A stretch of DNA of 6,935 nt, from the NCBI GenBank assembly GCA_022776205.1, contig JALFIK010000082.1:1-6935 (forward strand). Reading direction: 5' to 3'. The stretch comes from Eubacterium sp. Lineage in GTDB: Bacteria > Bacillota > Clostridia > Lachnospirales > Lachnospiraceae. The notes below the pieces were generated by a model. That model saw only the letters and a program-made list of their open reading frames with translations, ran no database searches and had not been told where the DNA came from. The stretch's first letter is position 1. Every line of letters starts with the position of its first letter. Shown one piece after another: positions 1-6,924 of this stretch. The translations under genes were made by a program, and so were the position numbers.

Positions 1-2496
1 ATGGAAATCGGTGCTGTAATCGGGGCAGCGCCAAGAAAAAATGTGATCCGGGAAAGTTCAGATCCGGGAGATATCATCGTATTACTCGGCGGACGTACCG
101 GACGTGATGGCTGTGGGGGAGCAACCGGTTCTTCCAAAGCACACACAACGACATCCATCGATACATGCGGTGCGGAAGTACAGAAAGGTAATGCACCGAC
201 AGAGCGTAAGATTCAGAGATTATTCCGTCGTGGTGAGGTAAGCCGCCTGATTAAGAAATGTAATGATTTTGGTGCCGGCGGTGTGTCTGTTGCCATCGGA
301 GAACTGGCAGACGGTCTTCAGATTAATCTGGATAAAGTTCCTAAGAAATATGCCGGTCTTGACGGAACGGAACTTGCTATTTCCGAATCTCAGGAACGTA
401 TGGCTGTAGTACTTAATAAGGATGATGTGGATCAGTTCCTCGCTTATGCCGCAGAAGAGAATCTGGAAGCTACGGTTGTTGCTGTTGTAACAGAAGAAAA
501 GCGTCTGATCATGAACTGGCGCGGAAAAGAAATCGTAAATCTTTCCCGTGCATTTCTGGATACGAATGGTGCACATCAGGAGACAACGGTTGAAGTAGAG
601 ATGCCGGATGAGAAAGAATGCTACTATGAAAAACAGATTCCTCTTGGAGATCTGAAGGAAACATGGGAAGCGGTACTTTCCGATTTGAATGTTTGTTCCA
701 AGAAGGGGCTGGTTGAAATGTTTGACAGCTCTATTGGAGCGGGAACGGTAACCATGCCATTTGGTGGTAAGACCCAGCTTACACCGATTCAGGCAATGAC
801 AGCTAAAATTCCTGCCCTGGATGGAAAGACAGATATTACAACAATGATGTCCTACGGATTTGATCCGTACCTGTCAAGCTGGAGTCCATACCATGGAGCT
901 GTTTATGCTGTACTGGAATCTGTTGCTAAAATTGTGGCATCCGGTGGAGATTTTCGAAAGATACGTCTGACATTCCAGGAATATTTCGAGCGTCTGGGAA
1001 CGGATCCAAAGAGATGGGGCAAACCTTTTGCTGCACTTCTTGGCGCATATGACGCACAGAAGGGATTCGGAATTGCAGCAATCGGAGGAAAGGACAGTAT
1101 GTCCGGTTCCTTTGAAGATATTGATGTTCCTCCGACTCTTGTTTCCTTTGCCGTTGATTATACAAAGGCTTCTCATGTTGTGACACCGGAGTTAAAGAAA
1201 GCAGGACATAATCTTCTTCGTGTGGACATTCCTTTTGATAAATATGGCATTCCGGACTACGAAAAAACCGGAAAAATCTATGATACAATTCATAAAATGA
1301 TGAGGAAAGATATCATTTCTTCTGCTTATGCAATTGGCTCAGGAGGACTGATTGAAGCACTGAGTAAAATGTGTTTTGGAAATATGTATGGTGTCAAATT
1401 CATGAAAGATTTTGATCTTAATGAACTGACCAGGAAATCTTATGGTTCCATTCTTGTGGAAATCTCCACATCGAAGATGGATGAGATGACTGTTTTACCA
1501 TGTACTTTTGTCGGAAGAATCACAGACGACCGTTATATTCAGACTGCAACGGATAAAATTTCTCTGAAAGAGATGAGGGACGTATGGCAGGAACCGTTAG
1601 AATCTGTATTCCCTACAAAGACAGGACAGAGAAAAAGAAATGTATCCCAGCCGCTTTACAGAAAGGGACAGGTTTATGTATGTAAACATAAAGTGGCCGT
1701 GCCGAAAGTATTTATACCGGTATTTCCGGGAACAAACTGTGAATACGATTCCGAAAGAGCATTCCGTCGTGCCGGCGCAGATGTGGAAACTCTGGTTTTC
1801 AAAAACCAGACCGAGACCGACATCCTTGATTCCGTAAATGCATTTGAAAAAGCGATTGATCAGGCACAGATTATCATGTTCCCTGGCGGTTTCAGTGCCG
1901 GCGATGAGCCGGAAGGTTCTGCGAAGTTCTTTGCAACTGTATTCCGGAATGAAAAGATTAAGGAAGCCGTTATGAAACTTCTTAATGAAAGGGATGGTCT
2001 TGCCCTGGGTATTTGTAATGGTTTCCAGGCACTTATTAAACTCGGACTGGTACCATATGGTAAAATTGTTAACCAGACAGAGGATTCCCCGACACTTACG
2101 ATGAATGAGATTGGACGACACGTTTCCACGATGGTTTATACCAAGGTTGTGACGAACAAATCTCCTTGGCTTCAGAAGGCAGTGCTTGAACAGGTATATG
2201 CTATCCCTGCATCTCATGGAGAGGGAAGGTTTGTCGCAAGTAAGGAATGCATTCAGGAGCTTTTCAAAAATGGGCAGGTGGCAACACAGTATGTTAATTA
2301 CAAGGGAGAGCCTACCATGGATGAACGCTATAATCCAAATGGCTCCTATTATGCTATTGAGGGAATCACCAGTCCGGATGGCCGTGTTCTTGGAAAGATG
2401 GCACATTCCGAACGTATTGGGGATAATATCGCAAAGAATATCTATGCCAAACAGAATCAGAAGATATTCGAAAGTGGCGTAGAATATTTTAGATAA
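1..2496 (+). CDS. purL: Phosphoribosylformylglycinamidine synthase, long fused form (5'-truncated by window edge)
   Basis: FGAM synthase makes FGAM from FGAR, glutamine and ATP in cytosolic de novo purine synthesis. The 831 residues seen are the C-terminal part of a protein usually about 1,240-1,300 long, so roughly 400 N-terminal residues lie upstream. The ATG at base 1 is probably an internal Met, since the protein begins in the middle of a PurM-like domain. Visible in order: GAGG (91-94) and ESQERM (129-134) of the first synthetase half; a second PurM-like half with GGKDSMSG (362-369); then a class I glutamine amidotransferase domain from about 568. That domain has the nucleophile Cys672 in GICNGFQ, the conserved SHGEGRF (738-744), and the catalytic His802/Glu804 pair in AHSER, matching E. 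coli Cys1135/His1260/Glu1262. The fusion of synthetase and glutaminase is the gammaproteobacterial/clostridial form, unlike the split PurL/PurQ/PurS of Bacillus. The frame is intact and a terminator follows at once. Confidence 0.97.
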   Translation: MEIGAVIGAAPRKNVIRESSDPGDIIVLLGGRTGRDGCGGATGSSKAHTTTSIDTCGAEVQKGNAPTERKIQRLFRRGEVSRLIKKCNDFGAGGVSVAIGELADGLQINLDKVPKKYAGLDGTELAISESQERMAVVLNKDDVDQFLAYAAEENLEATVVAVVTEEKRLIMNWRGKEIVNLSRAFLDTNGAHQETTVEVEMPDEKECYYEKQIPLGDLKETWEAVLSDLNVCSKKGLVEMFDSSIGAGTVTMPFGGKTQLTPIQAMTAKIPALDGKTDITTMMSYGFDPYLSSWSPYHGAVYAVLESVAKIVASGGDFRKIRLTFQEYFERLGTDPKRWGKPFAALLGAYDAQKGFGIAAIGGKDSMSGSFEDIDVPPTLVSFAVDYTKASHVVTPELKKAGHNLLRVDIPFDKYGIPDYEKTGKIYDTIHKMMRKDIISSAYAIGSGGLIEALSKMCFGNMYGVKFMKDFDLNELTRKSYGSILVEISTSKMDEMTVLPCTFVGRITDDRYIQTATDKISLKEMRDVWQEPLESVFPTKTGQRKRNVSQPLYRKGQVYVCKHKVAVPKVFIPVFPGTNCEYDSERAFRRAGADVETLVFKNQTETDILDSVNAFEKAIDQAQIIMFPGGFSAGDEPEGSAKFFATVFRNEKIKEAVMKLLNERDGLALGICNGFQALIKLGLVPYGKIVNQTEDSPTLTMNEIGRHVSTMVYTKVVTNKSPWLQKAVLEQVYAIPASHGEGRFVASKECIQELFKNGQVATQYVNYKGEPTMDERYNPNGSYYAIEGITSPDGRVLGKMAHSERIGDNIAKNIYAKQNQKIFESGVEYFR

Positions 2497-2501
2497 GATG
2501 A

Positions 2502-2534
2502 AAAGAGGGTATCGCATACTGCGGTACCCTTTTT
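2502..2534 (+). terminator. Intrinsic terminator after purL
   Basis: A 9-pair stem (2507-2515 with 2521-2529, one T-G wobble) closes a 5-base loop and is followed by a T-tract (2530-2534). The A-rich bases 2502-2506 can also pair with the T-tract, so it could act weakly from the other side. It starts 10 bases after the purL stop, so it most likely ends the purL transcript and separates it from pnp. Confidence 0.9.
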
Positions 2535-2562
2535 ACGTAATCGATCAATATGAAAAAACTTA

Positions 2563-2591
2563 TGGAAATCTTTATCATACTGTGTTAGAAT
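2563..2591 (+). promoter_or_regulatory. Candidate sigma-A promoter for pnp (stronger of two)
   Basis: TGGAAA at 2563-2568 matches 4 of 6 bases of the -35 consensus. A 17-base spacer separates it from TAGAAT at 2586-2591 (5 of 6 of the -10 consensus), which is preceded by TG at 2583-2584 as in extended -10 promoters. It lies after the purL terminator and would start transcription near 2598, giving a leader of about 205 bases that includes the whole hairpin at 2658-2751. The call is from motif matching only. Confidence 0.5.
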
Positions 2592-2631
2592 TATAAAGAT
2601 TAGGCCATGCTACATTTGTGTGACCATATTC

Positions 2632-2640
2632 TGGTAAAAT
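2632..2640 (+). promoter_or_regulatory. Possible second pnp promoter, extended -10 only
   Basis: TGG followed by TAAAAT (2635-2640) forms an extended -10 element, but no acceptable -35 hexamer is found 16-18 bases upstream. Transcription would begin near 2647, about 10 bases before the leader hairpin, so the hairpin would sit almost at the 5' end of the mRNA. That position suits a structured leader, but in AT-rich DNA such a match can occur by chance. Confidence 0.3.
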
Positions 2641-2657
2641 AGTTTTTTACCGGAGCA

Positions 2658-2751
2658 GGGAAGGATCTGACCGAGACTTCTGAAAAGAATATTCCCAAAG
2701 ATATTTCCGGAAAGAAGGAGTATTCTTTTCAGTTGTTTCGGAAACCTTCCC
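2658..2751 (+). promoter_or_regulatory. Long interrupted stem-loop in the pnp mRNA leader
   Basis: Four nested paired blocks fold into one 94-base hairpin. They are GGGAAGG 2658-2664 with CCTTCCC 2745-2751 (7 perfect pairs); CCGAGAC 2671-2677 with GTTTCGG 2735-2741 (7 pairs, one G-T); 2680-2691 with 2721-2732 (12 perfect pairs); and TTCC 2692-2695 with GGAG 2717-2720 (4 pairs, one wobble). Internal loops are 6x3 and 2x2 bases and the apical loop (2696-2716) is 21 bases, holding the self-complementary TTTCCGGAAA. No T-tract follows, so it is not a simple terminator. It ends 39 bases before the pnp ribosome site. In E. coli the pnp leader forms a long stem cut by RNase III, after which PNPase represses its own mRNA. 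A similar role here is inference. The pairing itself is read directly from the sequence. Confidence 0.8.
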
Positions 2752-2805
2752 AATTTGTTTCAAATCATATAAATTACGCTTGAGAAGAACAAGGAGGTTT
2801 ACTTT

Positions 2806-4896
2806 ATGGTAAAGCAGTTTTCTATGGAACTGGCAGGAAGAACCCTGACTGTTGAAATTGGAAAAGTGGCAGCCCAGGCGAACGGGGCAGCTTTTATGCA
2901 TTATGGGGATACAGTAGTGTTATCTACGGCAACTGCTTCTGAGAAGCCGAGAGAGGGAATTGATTTCTTCCCTTTAAGTGTGGAGTTTGAAGAAAAGATG
3001 TATTCCGTTGGAAAGATTCCCGGAGGCTTTAATAAAAGAGAGGGCAAAGCATCGGAGCATGCTGTTCTGACTTCTCGTGTGATTGACCGCCCAATGCGCC
3101 CATTGTTTCCAAAAGATTACAGAAATGATGTAACATTGAACAATCTTGTTATGTCTGTTGATCCAGATTGTTCTCCGGAGATTACGGCGATGCTTGGGGC
3201 ATCCATTGCCACTTCCATTTCCGACATTCCTTTTGACGGGCCGATTGCAGGAACCAGAATCGGTCTGATTGACGGAGAATTTATTGTGAATCCTACATCG
3301 GATCAGCAACTCGTTTCCGATCTGGCACTGACCGTTGCTTCCACGAGAGATAAGGTAATTATGATTGAGGCCGGTGCCAATGAAGTGCCGGAAGACAAGA
3401 TGATCGAGGCCATTTTTAAGGCACATGAAGTAAATAAGGAGATTATTACTTTCATAGATCGTATTGTTGAAGAATGCGGAAAAGAAAAACATGATTATGA
3501 ACATGTGGATACACCGGAAGAACTTTGGAATGATATGGTTGAATTTATTACTCCGGAGGCAATGGAAGAAGCAGTATTTACCGATGTAAAACAGGTTCGG
3601 GAAGAGAACATTCGTCAGATTAAAGAGAAACTGGAAGAAAGATACATGGAAGAACATGAGGACTGGCTTCCTCTGATCGATGATGCCGTGTACAAATTCC
3701 AGAAAAAGACAGTTCGGAAAATGATTCTCAGAGACCATAAACGTCCGGATGGTCGTGCGATTAATGAAATCCGTCCTCTTGCGGCAGAAATCGATCTTCT
3801 TCCGAGAGTGCACGGTTCCGGAATGTTCACCCGTGGACAGACCCAGATTATGACAGTGACAACTCTGGCTCCTTTGTCCGAGGCACAAAAGATTGACGGC
3901 CTTGACGCCAATGTCACTTCAAAAAGATATATGCATCATTATAATTTCCCGAGTTATTCAGTTGGAGAAACGAAACCAAGTCGTGGGCCGGGACGGCGTG
4001 AGATTGGACATGGAGCTCTGGCAGAGAGAGCTCTTGTTCCGGTACTCCCGAGTGAAGAAGAGTTCCCATATGCGATTCGCACCGTTTCAGAGACGCTCGA
4101 ATCCAATGGTTCCACTTCCCAGGCCAGTATTTGTGCATCCACTCTGTCCCTGATGGCAGCAGGTGTGCCAATCAAAAAGCCGGTAGCAGGAATCTCAACC
4201 GGTCTTGTAACCGGTGACAGTGATGATGATTACATTGTACTTACGGATATCCAGGGTCTGGAAGATTTCTTTGGGGATATGGATTTCAAAGTTGCCGGAA
4301 CTCATGATGGAATCACTGCAATCCAGATGGACATTAAGATTCACGGACTGACACCGGATATCATCCGTGAGGCGATTGCCCGGACGAAAGAGGCGAGAGA
4401 ATATATTCTTACAAATGTGATGGAACCGGTGATTGACAGACCGAGAGATCATGTGGGAAAATATGCACCGAAGATCAGCCAGATGCACGTTGATCCGGAG
4501 AAAATCAGTGAGATTATCGGAAAACAGGGCAAGACAATTAACGGAATCATTGATGAAACAGGCGTGAAAATCGACATTAATGATGATGGAAGAGTGGATA
4601 TCTGCAGCCCGGATCAGGATATGATCGAGAAAGCAAAAGAGATTATCCGACTGATTGTGGAACCGGTGGAACCTGGTAAAATTTATGAAGGTGAAGTTGT
4701 ACGAATTATGAATTTTGGTGCATTTGTTCAGCTGGCGCCAAATAAAGACGGACTGATTCATATTTCCAAGCTTTCCAGAGAAAGAGTGGAAAAAGTTGAG
4801 GATGTCGTAAATATTGGGGATAAGGTTAAAGTTAAAGTCCTGGAAATTGACAAAATGGGCAGAATTAATCTTGCCCTTCGCGAAATTATTAAATAA
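2806..4896 (+). CDS. pnp: Polyribonucleotide nucleotidyltransferase (PNPase)
   Basis: A phosphorolytic 3'-to-5' exoribonuclease, trimeric in known homologues, that degrades RNA to nucleoside diphosphates in the cytoplasm and acts in mRNA decay. At 696 residues it is full length for the family (about 700). Domains in order: first RNase PH-like core (about 10-145, with GGFNKREG at 73-80), helical linker, second RNase PH core (about 315-530), KH domain with the GKQG loop (572-575), and S1 domain (about 624-694). Active-site landmarks are all present: Arg397-Arg398, the phosphate-binding Ser-Thr-Ser at 436-438, and Asp487/Asp493 in EDFFGDMD, corresponding to E. coli Asp486/Asp492. The ATG start has AAGGAGG at 2791-2797, 8 bases upstream. 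The rpsO gene that precedes pnp in many bacteria is absent; purL is the upstream neighbour. A long leader hairpin suggests post-transcriptional control. No terminator is visible after it. Confidence 0.98.
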   Translation: MVKQFSMELAGRTLTVEIGKVAAQANGAAFMHYGDTVVLSTATASEKPREGIDFFPLSVEFEEKMYSVGKIPGGFNKREGKASEHAVLTSRVIDRPMRPLFPKDYRNDVTLNNLVMSVDPDCSPEITAMLGASIATSISDIPFDGPIAGTRIGLIDGEFIVNPTSDQQLVSDLALTVASTRDKVIMIEAGANEVPEDKMIEAIFKAHEVNKEIITFIDRIVEECGKEKHDYEHVDTPEELWNDMVEFITPEAMEEAVFTDVKQVREENIRQIKEKLEERYMEEHEDWLPLIDDAVYKFQKKTVRKMILRDHKRPDGRAINEIRPLAAEIDLLPRVHGSGMFTRGQTQIMTVTTLAPLSEAQKIDGLDANVTSKRYMHHYNFPSYSVGETKPSRGPGRREIGHGALAERALVPVLPSEEEFPYAIRTVSETLESNGSTSQASICASTLSLMAAGVPIKKPVAGISTGLVTGDSDDDYIVLTDIQGLEDFFGDMDFKVAGTHDGITAIQMDIKIHGLTPDIIREAIARTKEAREYILTNVMEPVIDRPRDHVGKYAPKISQMHVDPEKISEIIGKQGKTINGIIDETGVKIDINDDGRVDICSPDQDMIEKAKEIIRLIVEPVEPGKIYEGEVVRIMNFGAFVQLAPNKDGLIHISKLSRERVEKVEDVVNIGDKVKVKVLEIDKMGRINLALREIIK

Positions 4897-4931
4897 TCAG
4901 AAAAACATTAAATGAACAGAATTACTTTTAC

Positions 4932-4937
4932 AGGAGG
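4932..4937 (+). promoter_or_regulatory. Ribosome binding site fixing a GTG start
   Basis: A perfect AGGAGG lies 8 bases before the GTG at 4946. No in-frame ATG exists near the beginning of this reading frame, and the protein from this GTG begins exactly where HsdS recognition domains usually begin, so the site decides the start. Confidence 0.85.
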
Positions 4938-4945
4938 CAGAGAGT

Positions 4946-5539
4946 GTGGAGCTTCTTTTGGAACAGATCAGCCAGATTACTCATGGGGTTGTTTTAAACA
5001 GAATAAAACCGAAAGTAGCAGGCGAAGGCAGAGAGTATCCGATTCTTACGATCAGTCAGCTGATCGACGAGGAAAACGGAGTCTGTGATTATGAAGTTCC
5101 CACTGTTTTGGTCGATACGAAGAAAGAAAAGAATCTGAATCTAGCCAGAGAACATAGTATTGTGATTGGGCTGACTTCTTTTCATCGCGCGGCCGTACTT
5201 GAAAAACAACATGAGGGAAAGATTATTCCGTCAAATTTTGTTTCCATCGAATTTCAGAACGGGATAATGGATCCTTATTATTTTGCATGGTATTTTAATG
5301 AACATCCGGAGATCAGGAGGCAGCGAACAATCGCGATTCAGGGAAATTCTTCTGTAAAGGTTCTGTCAGTACATATGATTCGACAGCTGATGATTGCCTG
5401 TCCGGATCTTGCCACTCAGATGTCGATTGGGAAACTATATTATTATCAGAAGAAAAAGCAGTTGTTGCTCATGGAGAAGATGAGGCTTGAAGAGGATGTT
5501 TTAACAGAAGAGATGATGCAACACCTGGATAAACTGTGA
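4946..5539 (+). CDS. Half-size type I restriction specificity (HsdS-like) subunit
   Basis: A 197-residue protein resembling one half of an HsdS subunit, which normally carries two target-recognition domains (TRDs) and two helical spacers in about 400 residues. Seen: an N-terminal LEQISQITHGVVL start (5-17), the YPILTI strand (31-36), a IVIGLTSFHRAAV segment (72-84), the family-typical IIPSNFVSIE (93-102), DPYYFAWYF (109-117), QGNS (132-135), and a closing segment PDLATQMSIGKLY (153-165) that matches the usual 'ppleeQkkIa' motif. A charged helix (about 160-197) is the probable spacer. So there is one TRD and one helix. Truncated HsdS proteins are known to work as dimers that read palindromic sites, so a dimer is plausible. 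It starts 49 bases after pnp and is followed by an HsdM-like gene 14 bases on, the reverse of the common M-then-S order. The frame is intact. Target sequence and function cannot be read from the sequence. Confidence 0.85.
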   Translation: MELLLEQISQITHGVVLNRIKPKVAGEGREYPILTISQLIDEENGVCDYEVPTVLVDTKKEKNLNLAREHSIVIGLTSFHRAAVLEKQHEGKIIPSNFVSIEFQNGIMDPYYFAWYFNEHPEIRRQRTIAIQGNSSVKVLSVHMIRQLMIACPDLATQMSIGKLYYYQKKKQLLLMEKMRLEEDVLTEEMMQHLDKL

Positions 5540-5540
5540 A

Positions 5541-5546
5541 AAGGAG
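5541..5546 (+). promoter_or_regulatory. Ribosome binding site that selects ATG 5554
   Basis: AAGGAG at 5541-5546 is 7 bases before ATG 5554, an ideal distance. A GTG at 5536 is in the same frame and overlaps the preceding stop codon, but the purine-rich site would lie inside its coding sequence and nothing suitable precedes it. The ATG start is therefore preferred, which shortens the protein by six residues. Confidence 0.8.
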
Positions 5547-5553
5547 AAATCGG

Positions 5554-6924
5554 ATGGACGAAAAACAATTGCATTATGAATTTATGTCAATTTTAAGTGA
5601 AAGTCATCCGGGACTTACTTTTGAGGAATACAGGGACAGCTGTGTTTTTCTTTTGTTTTATCAGTTTCTCTGTCTGAAAAGTGCAGACAGACTTAACAAA
5701 GAATATAAACCGGAAGAACTGGTAAAAATAGCGATTCGGGGGAAATTGCAGATTCCCTCTTTTCTTTCTTTTATGGAATCGGCATCTTCTTTTCTTCATT
5801 TGTATAATAAAGATATTCAATTAACAGATTTTTTGTTCTATAAAAAATTAAAAGAAGTTCATTCTATTGAAAAACAGAAAAGTTTTGCCCGTTTTTTTCG
5901 CAAATTTATTAAGAAGATTGATGGGTGGGGGAATGAAGAATTACTTTTTCAGATGTATCCGGAATTGTTTTCCGGACTGATCCGGGAGTTTGCGGGAATG
6001 AAAAAAGATACGTTTATTCCTGATGAACTTTATGAAGTCTATCATATGTTTTTTGAACTCTCCGGTTCCGAAAGGGACCGGGTTTTTCTTCCGGATTTTC
6101 AGTATGGATTACTGGCGGATACTATGACAGACCGGGAGAAAGTACCGGAAATATATGGATATGAAACGGAGCAGGCTTATATTGATATCTTTACGGCATT
6201 ATGTTATATGAATAAAATTCCTCTGGATTTTCTCCATCTTTATTTAAAGAAGGACTGGGAGAAAAAGCAGGATTCTGTTCGGGGCTTTTTTGACAGAATT
6301 GCAATTTATATGCCAGACGGTGCAGAGGCTGGTGAGTTTGTAATTTCCCCGGAACAGATGAACGAACAGAAGGAATTTCTGTTTTCCGGGGCGAAGGGAG
6401 AATTCCCATTTCTCCTGTCAGCTTTGGCATGTTTAAGACAAAAAGGTTCTCTCGGAATTGTATTTCCCGGTGCCTTGTTATATCGGGAAGGGAGAGAAAG
6501 TCAGATTAGAAAATTTCTGGTTGATGACCTGAACTGTCTTGACAGTGTGATGCTGTTACCGGATCATATATTTCATTCCGGCGGTCAGACAGAAATTTTT
6601 CTTTTTTTCCGACTGAATCGTGAGGACGAAGGAATTATGTTTTTCGACTGCTCGGAAATGGAAAGAATCGGACAGGAGCAAAGAGAGGACATCAAAACCA
6701 TTTGGAAGGAGAGAAAAACAGTTCCTGGTTTTTGTGCCTGTGTGTCCCGGGAAAGGGTGAAGGAGAACGACTATAATCTGAATATTCCGAGATATATTAC
6801 AAAAATTGTTGAGGAAAAAGCGATTGATATGGAAAAAAGCAGAAAGAGAATCGCGGAGATTGATCGTGAACTGGAAGAGATTGAAGAGAAAATTTCCATG
6901 TATCGAAGGGATCTTGGATTGTAA
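5554..6924 (+). CDS. Degenerate HsdM-like protein (probable pseudo-methyltransferase)
   Basis: A 456-residue protein with the overall plan of the type I modification subunit HsdM but without its catalytic signatures. Recognisable parts: the N-terminal helical domain with YRDSCVFLLFYQFLCLK (26-42); FLPDF (178-182) where HsdM has FYTP; GYE (202-204) in the motif II position; FPFLLSALACLRQKGSLGIV (284-303) with the following FPGALLYREG; IRKFLVDDL (318-326); LPDHIFHSGGQTEIFLFFRL (335-354); NDYNLNIPRY (405-414); and a charged C-terminal coiled coil (about 415-455). Missing are the DPxxGSGG SAM-binding loop, with the spacing between FLPDF and GYE too short to hold it, and the NPPF/Y motif, replaced by IAIYMPDG (249-256). 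Methylation is therefore unlikely. The frame has no stops or shifts, so it seems maintained rather than decayed. Part of the gene (about 5750-5900) is conspicuously AT-rich. It probably partners the half-HsdS just upstream. Function unknown. Confidence 0.8.
   Translation: MDEKQLHYEFMSILSESHPGLTFEEYRDSCVFLLFYQFLCLKSADRLNKEYKPEELVKIAIRGKLQIPSFLSFMESASSFLHLYNKDIQLTDFLFYKKLKEVHSIEKQKSFARFFRKFIKKIDGWGNEELLFQMYPELFSGLIREFAGMKKDTFIPDELYEVYHMFFELSGSERDRVFLPDFQYGLLADTMTDREKVPEIYGYETEQAYIDIFTALCYMNKIPLDFLHLYLKKDWEKKQDSVRGFFDRIAIYMPDGAEAGEFVISPEQMNEQKEFLFSGAKGEFPFLLSALACLRQKGSLGIVFPGALLYREGRESQIRKFLVDDLNCLDSVMLLPDHIFHSGGQTEIFLFFRLNREDEGIMFFDCSEMERIGQEQREDIKTIWKERKTVPGFCACVSRERVKENDYNLNIPRYITKIVEEKAIDMEKSRKRIAEIDRELEEIEEKISMYRRDLGL

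Noticed and set aside
1597..2517. A 306-codon open frame on the - strand opposite purL
   Set aside because: It lies antisense to the strongly conserved PurL C-terminal half, begins inside the purL terminator region, and its translation shows no recognisable domain. It is a shadow of the coding bias of purL.
2550..2588. A 12-codon open frame starting at ATG 2550 that might be a leader peptide
   Set aside because: No ribosome binding site precedes it, it overlaps the better-supported promoter at 2563-2591, and it shows no run of regulatory codons, so there is no support for translation.
2658..2751. The leader hairpin as an intrinsic terminator or a known riboswitch
   Set aside because: The bases after the stem (from 2752) are not a T-tract, and the arms do not match any riboswitch or T-box core that I recognise.
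2647..2901. An 84-codon - strand frame covering the pnp leader and start
   Set aside because: It spans the leader hairpin and the pnp ribosome site, and shows no recognisable protein features. The palindromic stem explains its openness.
2974..3888. A 304-codon open frame on the - strand opposite pnp
   Set aside because: It is fully antisense to conserved PNPase core domains, is rich in Cys, His, Asn and Phe as expected for an antisense shadow, and shows no recognisable family.
4946..6924. A complete, functional type I restriction-modification system
   Set aside because: The specificity subunit is half size, the methyltransferase motifs are absent and no HsdR is present in the window, so a standard annotation would mislead.
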